64,000 nucleotides of DNA, from positions 682,001 through 746,000 of the forward strand of contig NZ_OZ257125.1 in NCBI RefSeq assembly GCF_965279055.1, given 5' to 3'. The notes below the pieces were generated by a model. The model made no database searches and was not told the DNA's origin. It was given only the letters and a program-made list of their open reading frames with translations. This DNA comes from Hydrocarboniphaga sp965279055. Its GTDB lineage: Bacteria > Pseudomonadota > Gammaproteobacteria > Nevskiales > Nevskiaceae. Shown here piece after piece: positions 43,504 to 52,194 of the stretch. Positions within the stretch are counted from its first letter, which is position 1. Each line of letters starts with the position of its first letter. The position numbers were made by a program, and so were the translations under genes.

Positions 43504-44106
43504 ATGGCGCGAATCATCAAAACCCAGAACACGGCTCGGATGACGCGTGTCATCGCGGCGATGCGATCGATGCACGGGCTGCCCGAGCCCAGCCCGACCA
43601 GGAGCCTATCCAAGGCCGATGCGGTCGACGGCCTGGAGGATGCCAGCGACGCCTATCGCGAGAGCATCCGCCTGTGCTTTCTGATCTACGACGTCGCGCG
43701 CCTGCACCGCAGCGCCTACGATGATTTCATGCGCCCGCTCGGCATCAATCGCCTGCAGTGGTCGATCCTGGCGGAGCTGTCGCGCCACGACGGCATGGTC
43801 CAGGCCAAGCTTGCCGTGATGCTCGACATCAAGAAGACCCAGGTCGGCGTGATGCTCAATAAGCTCGAGTCCGAAGGCTGGGTCGAGCGTCGCGACGACC
43901 CGCTGGACAAGCGCGTCAAGCGCGTCTATCTGGTGCGGCCGGCGCATCACATCATTCACCAGATGTCGGTGCTCGCCGGCCAGTTCGGCAATCGCATCCT
44001 CGGCAGCCTGTCGGCGGGTCAGCGCAAGGAGCTCGGCAGCATGCTGGCGATGGTCAAGCACGACATGGTCGCCCTCGGCGTATCGCCGGGTGACGACGAC
44101 GACTAG
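43504..44106 (+). CDS. MarR-family regulator
   Basis: The 200-residue protein carries a winged helix-turn-helix of the MarR type (LGINRLQWSILAELSRHDGMVQAKLAVMLDIKKTQVGVMLNKLESEGWVERRDDPLDKRVKRVYL). An N-terminal extension of about 45 residues has no known motif. It ends one base before the convergent cytochrome-oxidase-type genes. MarR proteins often respond to aromatic carboxylates or acyl-CoAs, so it may control one of the catabolic blocks; the target is unknown. Confidence 0.85.
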   Translation: MARIIKTQNTARMTRVIAAMRSMHGLPEPSPTRSLSKADAVDGLEDASDAYRESIRLCFLIYDVARLHRSAYDDFMRPLGINRLQWSILAELSRHDGMVQAKLAVMLDIKKTQVGVMLNKLESEGWVERRDDPLDKRVKRVYLVRPAHHIIHQMSVLAGQFGNRILGSLSAGQRKELGSMLAMVKHDMVALGVSPGDDDD

Positions 44107-44107
44107 T

Positions 44108-44392
44108 TCAGCGCTGCAGCGTGATCGCCAGCAGCGCTGCAGTGATGATCAGGATCCAGGCTTCGAACACGCCGCGCCAGCGCCACGGCGCGTCGCGAAG
44201 ATCCATGAAATGCAGCAGCACCAGCCGCGCCTTGAACGCAGCGATCAGCAGGGTCGCGATCAGCGAAGGCGCCGCCGGCAAGCCTGGCGCCGACACGCCC
44301 CAGGTGCTGATCGCGGTCGCGGCCATTAGTGCCAGCCAGACCCAGCTTAGCGGCTGCCGGTGAAGCGGCGTAGGTGCGTCGGCGCGGTTCAT
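44108..44392 (-). CDS. Cytochrome c oxidase subunit IV-like protein (COX4/NorF type)
   Basis: The 94-residue protein has three predicted membrane helices and the short family pattern FKARLVLLHFMDLR before the last helix. Its ATG overlaps the stop of the subunit III gene (ATGA), indicating translational coupling. It is a small accessory subunit; no catalytic subunit I gene is in the window. Confidence 0.78.
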   Translation of the reverse strand: MNRADAPTPLHRQPLSWVWLALMAATAISTWGVSAPGLPAAPSLIATLLIAAFKARLVLLHFMDLRDAPWRWRGVFEAWILIITAALLAITLQR

Positions 44393-44973
44393 CGCATCAG
44401 GTATAGCAGCGGAAAGATCAGGAGCCACAGCAGATCGACCATGTGCCAGTAGCTGACGCCGGTCTCCAGGCCGCACAGGCTGTCGCGACCGTAAGCCTGG
44501 CGGCGCGCGTTCTTCAGTAGCACGCTCAGTACAACGCAGCCGGCGATCACGTGCATGAGATGGATGCCGGTCAGCGTGAAGTAGTACATCAGGAAATCAT
44601 TCGTCGCCGGCGAAAAGCCGGCGCTGATTTCGCGGCGGTATTCGACGATTTTCGACACGCCGAACGCGAAGCCGCACAGAAGCGAGCCGGCCAGGTAGCG
44701 CGCGACGCGTCGGCGCTGGTCGGCCTTTGCCGCCTGCACCGCGAGCGCCACCAGATAGGAGCTGCTCAGCAGTATCAGCGTGTTGATGCCCCCGAAGTTT
44801 GCGTCGAGCCGGCGGCGGTAATGCTCGAACAACGTGGCCTGTTCCTGACGATCGAGCGCGAACGACACGAACAGCAAGCCGAAGATCGCCAAGTCCGCGG
44901 CGATGAACACCCAGACGCCCTCAATGCCGGGCAGCCGCCGGGCACGGCCTGCGGCCGCGATGCGCTCGATCAT
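44389..44973 (-). CDS. Haem-copper oxidase subunit III family (NorE-like)
   Basis: The 194-residue protein has five predicted helices and subunit III hallmarks: EGVWVFIAADLAIFGLLF at the start, YYFTLTGIHLMHV mid-protein and a C-terminal YWHMVDLLWLLIFPLLYL. The NorE subgroup accompanies nitric-oxide reductases or alternative oxidases, but such proteins also appear as orphans. It is coupled to the subunit IV gene and follows a membrane-protein gene by nine bases. Confidence 0.85.
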   Translation of the reverse strand: MIERIAAAGRARRLPGIEGVWVFIAADLAIFGLLFVSFALDRQEQATLFEHYRRRLDANFGGINTLILLSSSYLVALAVQAAKADQRRRVARYLAGSLLCGFAFGVSKIVEYRREISAGFSPATNDFLMYYFTLTGIHLMHVIAGCVVLSVLLKNARRQAYGRDSLCGLETGVSYWHMVDLLWLLIFPLLYLMR

Positions 44974-44982
44974 CGCTGGCGA

Positions 44983-45759
44983 TCAACCGCGCACGAAGGC
45001 CGGCGTTGACTGCGGATGGTGATCGTCGATCGGCTGAGTCTGCGCTTCTTCCTGCTCCAGCTTGTGGATCGCCTTGATCGTGTAGAAGCTCACCGCCGAT
45101 ACCCAGATGTACCAAGTCGGGAAGGCGATCCAGAAATTGAACAGGCCGTGGAACGCGAACGGCCCGCTCTTGAAGAACGGAATCAGGCTGACCGGGAAAA
45201 ACGAGGCGACGGTGATGAAGCCTTCCCAGCTGACCCAGCTCGGCATCAGCGGCTTTTCGCGCTTGTCGCGCATGAAGACCATCGCCACCGCGAAGATCTG
45301 GAAGCTAGTCACCATGTAGGCGAGGTCGACGACCATCCAGCCGAACGAATACATCATGTGTACCCAGGCCGGGCCCAGCGCCGCAGCTTCCATGCTGGCG
45401 ATCAGCCAGATGCCGCAAGCCATGAGGATCGGCGTGAAGGTCGCGGTCGCGCCCATCAGTTCCAGGTTGGAGAGCACACCTTCGGGCCCTTCGACTCTGC
45501 GCATCAGCTTGGATACCGCGCAGCCCCAGGCCATGTAGAACGCGCCGCCGACCATGCAAACCGACATGCCGATGCGGATCGCCATGCCGTTTTCGATATA
45601 GTGCGCATAGATTTCGTCGGGCGACAGATTGGCGCCGCGCGGCGGAAAATTCTTCGCCAGCAGGCCCCACAGCACGAAGAAGATCGCCATGAAAATCGGC
45701 CCGCACCAGGCGAGCAGTTTCCACATCGCGTAGTCGGTGGACGGTGTCGGGTTCTTCAT
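44983..45759 (-). CDS. Six-helix integral membrane protein of unknown function
   Basis: The 258-residue product has about six membrane helices and conserved Trp/Gly/His positions (for example KNFPPRGANLSPDEIYAHY between helices 1 and 2). I do not recognise a characterised family, though similar proteins occur near AlkB-like and steroid genes. AGGAG precedes the ATG. It leads the three-gene leftward unit with the subunit III and IV homologues and could be a redox or membrane-anchor partner in place of a normal oxidase subunit, which is inference. Confidence 0.7.
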   Translation of the reverse strand: MKNPTPSTDYAMWKLLAWCGPIFMAIFFVLWGLLAKNFPPRGANLSPDEIYAHYIENGMAIRIGMSVCMVGGAFYMAWGCAVSKLMRRVEGPEGVLSNLELMGATATFTPILMACGIWLIASMEAAALGPAWVHMMYSFGWMVVDLAYMVTSFQIFAVAMVFMRDKREKPLMPSWVSWEGFITVASFFPVSLIPFFKSGPFAFHGLFNFWIAFPTWYIWVSAVSFYTIKAIHKLEQEEAQTQPIDDHHPQSTPAFVRG

Positions 45760-45881
45760 CGCGCGCTCCTGATGTTCGGTTCTTCTGGTCTCGGTAGTGT
45801 GCGACGCGCGGGGCGGCGATCTATCAAAAGCGGATCGAAAACCATACTAGAATCGGATCAGCTGCCTACGGGGTTGCGCGC

Positions 45882-46769
45882 ATGAACTCAGCACTGCACC
45901 GGCACACCTTGCACCTGCCATCGGCACAGGCGATGCAGAGCGCGTTTCGCGTGAAACCCGAGCGCATCAGTGAGCCGGCCGGCCGCGCGCCGCTCGGCGT
46001 CTACAGCTGGCGCACGCCGCCAATGGACGGTTTCGCGCTGCCCGAGACCGACGACCTGATCGTCGCGCTGCATCTGGGCGGCTCGCGCCAGGTTCGCGCG
46101 GTTACCGGCGCGGGTCTAAGCCGGACGGTGTCGATGCCCGGACTGGTGACGGTGTTACCGCCGGGACGCCGCGCCGAATTCCGCACCGCCGGCAGCATCA
46201 GCCTTGTGACTTTGCACGTGCCGCGCAGCGGCCTCGATACGCGTGCCTTGGCGGGGTCACATCCGTTCGCGTTCCGCGATGCCTACGCCAGCGCCAGCAT
46301 GCAGGCGCTGCTGCGCGTCGCGCGCCGGGGCCATGCGCCTTCACCGGATTACGTCGACAAGCTCAGCGACGCGCTGCTCTGCCATCTGGCGCATCGTAAT
46401 GCGGCGATCGATACCGACGAAGTCCCCGATGCATCCGGCCGCATCGGCCATGCCGAACTCCATACGCTGCTGGCGTTCGTCGATACGCACCTCGGTAGCA
46501 AGCTGAACATCGACGATGTCGCCGCGCATGCCGGCGTCAGCCGCGCTGTTTTCAACCGCGCATTTCGCTGCGCCACCGGTACGTCGTTTCACCAGTACCT
46601 GACACAACGCCGCATCGCGCGCGCTCGGCAGATGCTGAAGCAGTCCGATCTGGATCTGGCTTACATCGCGCAGGAACTGGGCTTTGCCAACCAGTCGCAT
46701 TTCTCCGCCGCGTTCAAGACGCTGCAGCGCTGCACGCCGCGCGAATTCAGGAACGGCGTCGCGCGCTGA
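45882..46769 (+). CDS. AraC-family regulator
   Basis: The 295-residue protein has an N-terminal AraC-binding-like sensor domain and a C-terminal pair of helix-turn-helix units (NIDDVAAHAGVSRAVFNRAFR, LDLAYIAQELGFANQSHFSAAFK). It is the intact paralogue of the frameshifted gene at 21925-22814. It diverges from the membrane/oxidase unit, and a TAGTATG-type motif lies between them on the minus strand (45843-45850). Its last 23 bases overlap the end of the convergent TetR gene. Confidence 0.87.
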   Translation: MNSALHRHTLHLPSAQAMQSAFRVKPERISEPAGRAPLGVYSWRTPPMDGFALPETDDLIVALHLGGSRQVRAVTGAGLSRTVSMPGLVTVLPPGRRAEFRTAGSISLVTLHVPRSGLDTRALAGSHPFAFRDAYASASMQALLRVARRGHAPSPDYVDKLSDALLCHLAHRNAAIDTDEVPDASGRIGHAELHTLLAFVDTHLGSKLNIDDVAAHAGVSRAVFNRAFRCATGTSFHQYLTQRRIARARQMLKQSDLDLAYIAQELGFANQSHFSAAFKTLQRCTPREFRNGVAR

Positions 46770-47448
46770 TCGGTTTGGCGGTGGGCGCCTGCGCTGGCTC
46801 GGCCGGCACTTCGCCCGGGTCGAGAAACACTGCGGTCGCGCAGATATGCGTGACCGCCTTGGTCAGACGCTCGAACTCGTCCCCTTCGCGTACCGCGGCG
46901 AAGCGGCCGAAGTACAGCACCACGATCCACGACAGCGCGTCGGCGACGGCGTCGTTGGCGCCGGGCCGCGCGACGCCGTCGCGGCGCGCGGCAGCGACCG
47001 AGTGGCGGCAGCGCGTGCAGATGGTCTGCATCATTTCCATGTACAGCGCTTCCACCGCCGGATCGGACGAGGCCGTGTCGTTGAGCGCGGCGATGATCGT
47101 GCGGTGCTTCTTGAACGCGCCGGAAACGCCCCACAGCGCGGCTTCGATGTCCTTGCGCTGCGGCTTGTCGGCGTAGGCGAGCCAGGCGCCGGCGCTCTGC
47201 ACGATCTCCTCGGTGACCACGCCCATCAGCCGCGCGACCAGCTCCCCCTTGTCCTTGAAGTGCAGGTAGAAGGTGCCGCGCGACATGCCGGCTTCGGTGG
47301 CGAGTTGCTCGACCGTCAGCGAGCCGAACTTGAGGCCGCGTTCGAGCAGCCGCTCCATCGCCGCGAGCAGGCGTTCTTCCACGGTCTCCTTGCGGCCGCC
47401 GTGCTTGGCGCGCGTGCGGCGCGTGGTGCGAGGTGTCAGCGTTGCCAT
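46747..47448 (-). CDS. TetR-family regulator
   Basis: The 233-residue protein has a standard TetR DNA-binding domain (VEERLLAAMERLLERGLKFGSLTVEQLATEAGMSRGTFYLHFKDKGELVARL) followed by a helical ligand domain. ATG 47448 is chosen because the upstream continuation is Arg-rich non-coding sequence. It lies 82 bases downstream of an SDR gene in the same direction and may control that gene or the divergent monooxygenase operon. Confidence 0.83.
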   Translation of the reverse strand: MATLTPRTTRRTRAKHGGRKETVEERLLAAMERLLERGLKFGSLTVEQLATEAGMSRGTFYLHFKDKGELVARLMGVVTEEIVQSAGAWLAYADKPQRKDIEAALWGVSGAFKKHRTIIAALNDTASSDPAVEALYMEMMQTICTRCRHSVAAARRDGVARPGANDAVADALSWIVVLYFGRFAAVREGDEFERLTKAVTHICATAVFLDPGEVPAEPAQAPTAKPISARRRS

Positions 47449-47530
47449 CAAAACCCGGGCTCCGGCTCGGTGGATGCGATACCGCCTAGTGTGCCCTGCC
47501 GCGGGTGGCCGCATCCATGCACGGTCGGCA

Positions 47531-48421
47531 TCAGACCGAGCGTTGCGCCTTGGCCGCGGCGCTCGCCGCCTGGGAAGCATCGCGTATTTCCTTCCACGAC
47601 GCGTCGCTGAGCTTGGTCAGGCCGGCGAAAGTCGACGGCGCCGCCAGGTGGTGGCCGCCGTCGATCGCGATGCAGGCGCCGGTGATGTAGTCGCAGCCGT
47701 CGCTCATCAGCAGCAGCATCAGGTTGCCGAGTTCCTCCGGTTCGCCGTAACGGCCCATCGGCACTTCGCTGGCCTGGGTCGCGCCGACCGAGGACTCGCC
47801 GGTCGGATTGAGCATCTGCCAGGCGTATTCGGTGGGGAAGGGGCCAGGCGCGACCGCGTTGATGCGGATGCCGTAGCGCGCCCATTCCACCGCCAGCGAC
47901 ATGGTCATCGCATGGACCGCGGCCTTGGCCATCGCCGACGGGCAGACGAAGGCCGAGCCGGTCCACACCCAGGTCACCAGGGTCGAGGCGATCGAGCCTT
48001 TCAGGCCCTGGTCGATCCAGCGCCGGCCGATCGCGTTGGTGGTGTTGAACGCGCCGTTCATCACGGTCGAGGTGATCGCCTCGAACGCGCGCGGACTGAT
48101 GTCCTTGGTCGGCGCGATGAAGTTCGCCGCCGCGTTGTTGATCAGGCCGGTCAGCGGGCCGTGGCGATCCCAGATCTGCTGGATCGCGGCGTCGACGAGT
48201 TCCGCCTTGCGGATATCGACCGACTGGCAGAACGCCTTGCCCGGACTCTGCGCACTGATTTCGGTGACCGCCGCGTCGAGCACTTCCTGACGGCGTCCCC
48301 ACAGATGCACTTCGGCGCCGTGTCGCGCCAGGTGCGTCGCCACCGCCTTACCCAGGCCGGTGCCTCCGCCGGTGACCAGGATGCGTTTTCCCGCTAGCGC
48401 TTCGGGGTGGAACAGCGGCAT
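47531..48421 (-). CDS. 2,4-dienoyl-CoA reductase-like SDR
   Basis: The 296-residue protein has the cofactor motif TGGGTGLG and INNAAANFIAPT. Its C-terminal half is typical of SDR-type 2,4-dienoyl-CoA reductases (VMNGAFNTTNAIG, FVCPSAMAKAAVHAMTMSLAVEW, GPFPTEYAWQMLNPTG). That group lacks the YxxxK pair and uses a distinct set with Ser and Lys in the PSAxAK block, as seen here. It would reduce a dienoyl-CoA with NADPH, a useful step after ring reduction. It is divergent from the XylM-like operon with a 159-base shared promoter region. Confidence 0.82.
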   Translation of the reverse strand: MPLFHPEALAGKRILVTGGGTGLGKAVATHLARHGAEVHLWGRRQEVLDAAVTEISAQSPGKAFCQSVDIRKAELVDAAIQQIWDRHGPLTGLINNAAANFIAPTKDISPRAFEAITSTVMNGAFNTTNAIGRRWIDQGLKGSIASTLVTWVWTGSAFVCPSAMAKAAVHAMTMSLAVEWARYGIRINAVAPGPFPTEYAWQMLNPTGESSVGATQASEVPMGRYGEPEELGNLMLLLMSDGCDYITGACIAIDGGHHLAAPSTFAGLTKLSDASWKEIRDASQAASAAAKAQRSV

Positions 48422-48514
48422 GGCTCTCTCCTCTTCATCTGGTTATCGGAATGTCGCGCTGCGTCCCTTTTTAGTTTGCATAACGACCGTCTATCAGTTG
48501 AACACATACGACTA

Positions 48515-48543
48515 TTGAAAGCTTACACTATGATCATTAAGAA
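48515..48543 (+). promoter_or_regulatory. Possible sigma-70 promoter of the XylM-like operon
   Basis: TTGAAA (48515-48520) and TAAGAA (48538-48543) are separated by 17 bases in an AT-rich gap between divergent genes. A separated inverted pair TGAACA/TGTTCA (48499-48504 and 48553-48558) flanks it and could bind a regulator. The -10 match is only fair. Confidence 0.35.
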
Positions 48544-48580
48544 TAAACACAATGTTCATATTTGAGTGGAGGAGACCACC

Positions 48581-49708
48581 ATGACGGACTATTTGAAGTA
48601 CTGGGTGCCGGTCGCGATCCTCGCCACCGCCACTGTCGGCTTGAGCCTCGGCGGCGACTGGGTCTGGCTCGGCGTTGCCACGTTCCCCGCATTGGCGGTG
48701 ATCGATTCACTGTTGCCGCGCGACTACAGCACGCGCCGTATCGGCTCGCCGACGCTGGCGAACATTCCGATCTGGATCTGCTCGGTCGGTCCGGTGCTGC
48801 TGTACGGCCTGCTCGTCTGGCGCGTCACTCACTCGCAACTCAGCGGCGTGCAGCTGTTCGGCGCGATACTCAGCGTTGCCTGGATGAGCGTGATTCCGCT
48901 GATCCCGGCCGCACACGAGCTCTATCACATGCGCGGCCGCATCGCGCGCACCGTCGGTCACTACGCGCATCTGTGCATCCTCGACTGCACGCGCGACATC
49001 GGCCACGTCGTCGGTCATCACATCGACGTGGCGACGGTCGACGATGGCGACACCGCACCGCGCGGCCGCAATCTCTATCTGTTCACCGCCAACTCGGTGC
49101 TCGAGAGCACGCGCTACGCGTTCAATAAGGAGGCCGAGGCGCTGCGCAAACGCGGCCTGAGCAGCTGGAATATCCGCCATCGCGCGTATCGCGCAGCGCT
49201 GGCGCTGCTGCTGTTTCACGTGGTGATGTTTTCGATCGGCGGCTGGACGGGCGTGCTGTGCGCGCTCGGCGCGCAGCTGATTGCGCGCTGCTGGGTCGAG
49301 TCGTTCAACTACTTCCAGCACTACGGCCTGGTGCGGGTGCCGGGCGCGACCATCGGCCGCCGTCATGTGTGGAATCACCTGGGCTGGCTATCGCGCACCT
49401 CGACGTTCGAGATCACCAATCATGCCGACCATCACCAGAATTCCTACCAGCCGTATTACGCACTCAAGCCGCATCGCCAGTCGATCGAAATGCCGAGCGT
49501 GTTCGTGTGCTTTCTGACCGCGTTGCTGCCGCCGGTCTGGCATCACCTGGTGATTATGCCGGCGCTGAAGCGCTGGGATCTGGAATACGCGACGCCGGAA
49601 GAACGGGCGCTCGCCGCCGCGCAGAACCGTCGCGCCGGCTGGCCGGACTGGTTCAACGAAAGCTACGAGCGCAGCGGATCGGCGCGTCCCGCGACCATCG
49701 GCATCTGA
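48581..49708 (+). CDS. XylM-like AlkB-family membrane hydroxylase
   Basis: The 375-residue protein belongs to the AlkB/XylM di-iron family. It has HELYHMRG, GHHIDVATVDD, NYFQHYGLVRVPG and NHADHHQNSYQPY, plus N-terminal helices. The HHIDVAT form and the compact length are closer to xylene/p-cymene-type methyl hydroxylases than to alkane hydroxylases. It would hydroxylate a methyl or allylic position of a cyclic or aromatic substrate. Electrons must come from elsewhere, as no reductase gene adjoins it; the ferredoxin/reductase fusion at 8128-9204 is the only candidate here. GGAGG precedes the ATG, and a crotonase gene follows 7 bases later. Confidence 0.88.
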   Translation: MTDYLKYWVPVAILATATVGLSLGGDWVWLGVATFPALAVIDSLLPRDYSTRRIGSPTLANIPIWICSVGPVLLYGLLVWRVTHSQLSGVQLFGAILSVAWMSVIPLIPAAHELYHMRGRIARTVGHYAHLCILDCTRDIGHVVGHHIDVATVDDGDTAPRGRNLYLFTANSVLESTRYAFNKEAEALRKRGLSSWNIRHRAYRAALALLLFHVVMFSIGGWTGVLCALGAQLIARCWVESFNYFQHYGLVRVPGATIGRRHVWNHLGWLSRTSTFEITNHADHHQNSYQPYYALKPHRQSIEMPSVFVCFLTALLPPVWHHLVIMPALKRWDLEYATPEERALAAAQNRRAGWPDWFNESYERSGSARPATIGI

Positions 49709-49715
49709 GGCGGCC

Positions 49716-50504
49716 ATGGCCTACGAGACCTTGGATCTGCGCTATGACGGCACGCTGGCGCGGCTGCATTTCACGCAGAGCGAACGCGGCAACCCGATGG
49801 ACGGGCCGCTGTGCCGCGACCTGCTGCTGGCCGCCACCGAAATCGCCAACCGCGGCGACGTGCGCGCGCTGCTGATCACTTCCGGCGGGCGCTTCTTCAG
49901 CGTAGGCGGCGACATCCAGGCGTTCATGCGCGATCTCGAGGTCCTGCCGCAGCGCATCCGCCAGTGGACCGCGGACCTGCACATGGCGCTGGCGCGGCTG
50001 GCGCGGCTCGACGTGCCGATCGTCGCGGCCGCGCATGCCACCGCGATGGGCGGCTCGCTGGCGCTGATCGCCAATTGCGATCTGGTGTTCGGCGCGCGCT
50101 CGGCGCGCTTCGGCTCGGCCTATGCTCAGCTCGGCTACAGCTGCGACGCCGGTGCGACCTTCGGCCTGGCATCGCGCATGGGCATCGGTCGCGCGCGACG
50201 CTTCGTGCTGCTCGCCGAAGTCATCGGTGCAGAAGAAGCCGAGAAAACCGGGTTGATCGACTTCATGGTCGACGACACGGATCTGCTCAAGCGTGCCGAG
50301 GAAGCCGCGTTGAAGCTGGCCGACGGCCCGACCCGCGCCTACGGCGAAATTCGCCGCCTGTTCCGCACCTCGCTGCAGCAACCGTTCGAAGCCCAGCTCG
50401 AAGACGAGGCCCAGGCGCTGATACGCCTGACCGGCGGAGCCGATGCGCGCGAAGGCATCGCCGCTTTTGCCGGCAGGCGCAAGCCGCAGTTCAAGGGACT
50501 CTGA
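49716..50504 (+). CDS. Enoyl-CoA hydratase/isomerase
   Basis: The 262-residue crotonase-fold protein has oxyanion-hole sequences SVGGDIQAF and TAMGGSLAL, and ends KPQFKGL. The typical catalytic-Glu segment reads YAQLGYSCDAGATF, so it may be an isomerase rather than a hydratase. It is seven bases after the monooxygenase gene and should act on an unsaturated acyl-CoA in the same pathway. Confidence 0.85.
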   Translation: MAYETLDLRYDGTLARLHFTQSERGNPMDGPLCRDLLLAATEIANRGDVRALLITSGGRFFSVGGDIQAFMRDLEVLPQRIRQWTADLHMALARLARLDVPIVAAAHATAMGGSLALIANCDLVFGARSARFGSAYAQLGYSCDAGATFGLASRMGIGRARRFVLLAEVIGAEEAEKTGLIDFMVDDTDLLKRAEEAALKLADGPTRAYGEIRRLFRTSLQQPFEAQLEDEAQALIRLTGGADAREGIAAFAGRRKPQFKGL

Positions 50505-50565
50505 GCCGGCGGCGGCTAACAAAACGCGGTAACTCATAACGACAAGCAGCGGGGGGAGAATCGCC

Positions 50566-52125
50566 ATGTGGCGCCACGCCGACATCCGCAACCTAGCGGA
50601 GATTCCGAGTATCCATGCACAGGAGCGGCCGCAGCACATCGCGCTGGTCGATCCTGCGGGCCAGCTGAGCTTCGCCGAGCTGGAGAAGAACACCGCGCGT
50701 TTCGCCGGTGTGCTCAACGCGGCGGGTGTCGCCGAAGCCGCACACGTTGGCTTCATCGGTAAGAACTCGGCGCTGTATTTTCAGGTGCTGTTCGGCGCGA
50801 TGCGCGCCGGCTGCGCGCTGCTGCCGCTGAACTGGCGACTCGCGGTGCCGGAGCTGGCTTCGGTGATGGCCGACGCGCAGCTCAGCCTGGTGGTCGCCGA
50901 TCGCGAATTCCTGGCGATGGCGCAGGCGGCGAAGGAACTCGCCGGGCTGACGTTCACGCTGATCGAGGCGGACTCCGCGCGCAGCGGCGACAGCGAGCTG
51001 GACGCGCGCTTGGCTGCGGCCGCATCGCAGCCTGCGGTCAGTGCCGCGATCGATCCACGCCAGACCGCGCTGCTGATCTACACCTCGGGCACCACCGGCA
51101 AGCCCAAGGGCGTGTGCATCTCGCATCAGGCGCTGAACTACATGCGCCTTTGCGAACACCTGGAGCCGGCGTTGAGCTGGCAGCAGGACGACGTGATGCT
51201 GATGGTGATGCCGAACTTTCATTTGGTCGGCACTGCACTGGCGTTGCAGTCGCTGTACAACGGATCGACCGTGTCGATCCTGGCGGCGCTGGATCCGGGC
51301 AAGCTGATCGATCTGATCGAGCGCGATCGCCCGACGATCTGCGCGCTGGTGCCGACCGCGATCCAGATGATGCTCGACCATCCGCGCGCCGCGACCGCCG
51401 ATCTGTCCTCGCTGCGCCTGGTGATGTATGCCGGCTCGTCGATCAGCTCGACTTTGCTGAAGCGCGCACTGAAACAGCTCAAATGCCGGTTCATGCAGTT
51501 CTACGGCGGCACCGAGCTGTCCGGGCAGGTGACCTTATTGCGACCGGAACAGCATCGGCTCGACGACGAGCAGAAACTCAAGTCCTGCGGCACGCCGATG
51601 CCGCTGATGGAACTGCGCGTGGTCGATCCGGCGGGCAATGATCTGCCGCACGGCGAGATTGGCGAGCTCTGGGTGCGCACGCCTACGATCTTCAGCCACT
51701 ACTGGAATCAGCCCGAAGCCACCGCCGCCAGTTTCAGCGGCAGCTGGTATCGCACCGGCGACGCTGCCAAGCGGGATGAAGAAGGTTTCTTTTACATTGT
51801 CGACCGGATCAAGGACATGATCGTCAGCGGCGGTGAGAACGTGTATTCCACCGAAGTCGAGCAGGCGCTGCAGCGGCATCCGGCGGTCAACATGAGCGCC
51901 GTGATCGGTGTTGCCGATGACAAATGGGGCGAGCGCGTGGTCGCCGCCGTGGTGCTGCTGCCGGATCAGCAACTCAGTGCGGCCGATCTGATCGAGCACT
52001 GCCGCCAGCACATCGCCGGCTACAAGGTCCCCAAGCAAATCCACTTCGTCAGCAGCTTGCCGGTGACGCCCAGCGGTAAAGTCGCCAAGCGCGTGCTGCG
52101 CGACGACATCGCCGCGCGCGCCTGA
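50566..52125 (+). CDS. Acyl-CoA synthetase (AMP-forming)
   Basis: The 519-residue ANL ligase carries YTSGTTGKPKGV, QFYGGTELSG, the hinge DRIKDMIVSGGENVYS and the C-terminal Lys in TPSGKVAKR. It would activate the carboxylic acid made by the monooxygenase, alcohol and aldehyde steps encoded around it. It lies 61 bases after the crotonase with GGGGGAGAA upstream of the ATG. The substrate is unknown; length and motifs fit medium-chain, cyclic or aromatic acids. Confidence 0.9.
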   Translation: MWRHADIRNLAEIPSIHAQERPQHIALVDPAGQLSFAELEKNTARFAGVLNAAGVAEAAHVGFIGKNSALYFQVLFGAMRAGCALLPLNWRLAVPELASVMADAQLSLVVADREFLAMAQAAKELAGLTFTLIEADSARSGDSELDARLAAAASQPAVSAAIDPRQTALLIYTSGTTGKPKGVCISHQALNYMRLCEHLEPALSWQQDDVMLMVMPNFHLVGTALALQSLYNGSTVSILAALDPGKLIDLIERDRPTICALVPTAIQMMLDHPRAATADLSSLRLVMYAGSSISSTLLKRALKQLKCRFMQFYGGTELSGQVTLLRPEQHRLDDEQKLKSCGTPMPLMELRVVDPAGNDLPHGEIGELWVRTPTIFSHYWNQPEATAASFSGSWYRTGDAAKRDEEGFFYIVDRIKDMIVSGGENVYSTEVEQALQRHPAVNMSAVIGVADDKWGERVVAAVVLLPDQQLSAADLIEHCRQHIAGYKVPKQIHFVSSLPVTPSGKVAKRVLRDDIAARA

Positions 52126-52194
52126 GGCGCAAGCCGTTCGAGCATCGCCACCAGGGCGCCGCCAGACGGCGCTCGTCATAAGAGGAGACGCAAC

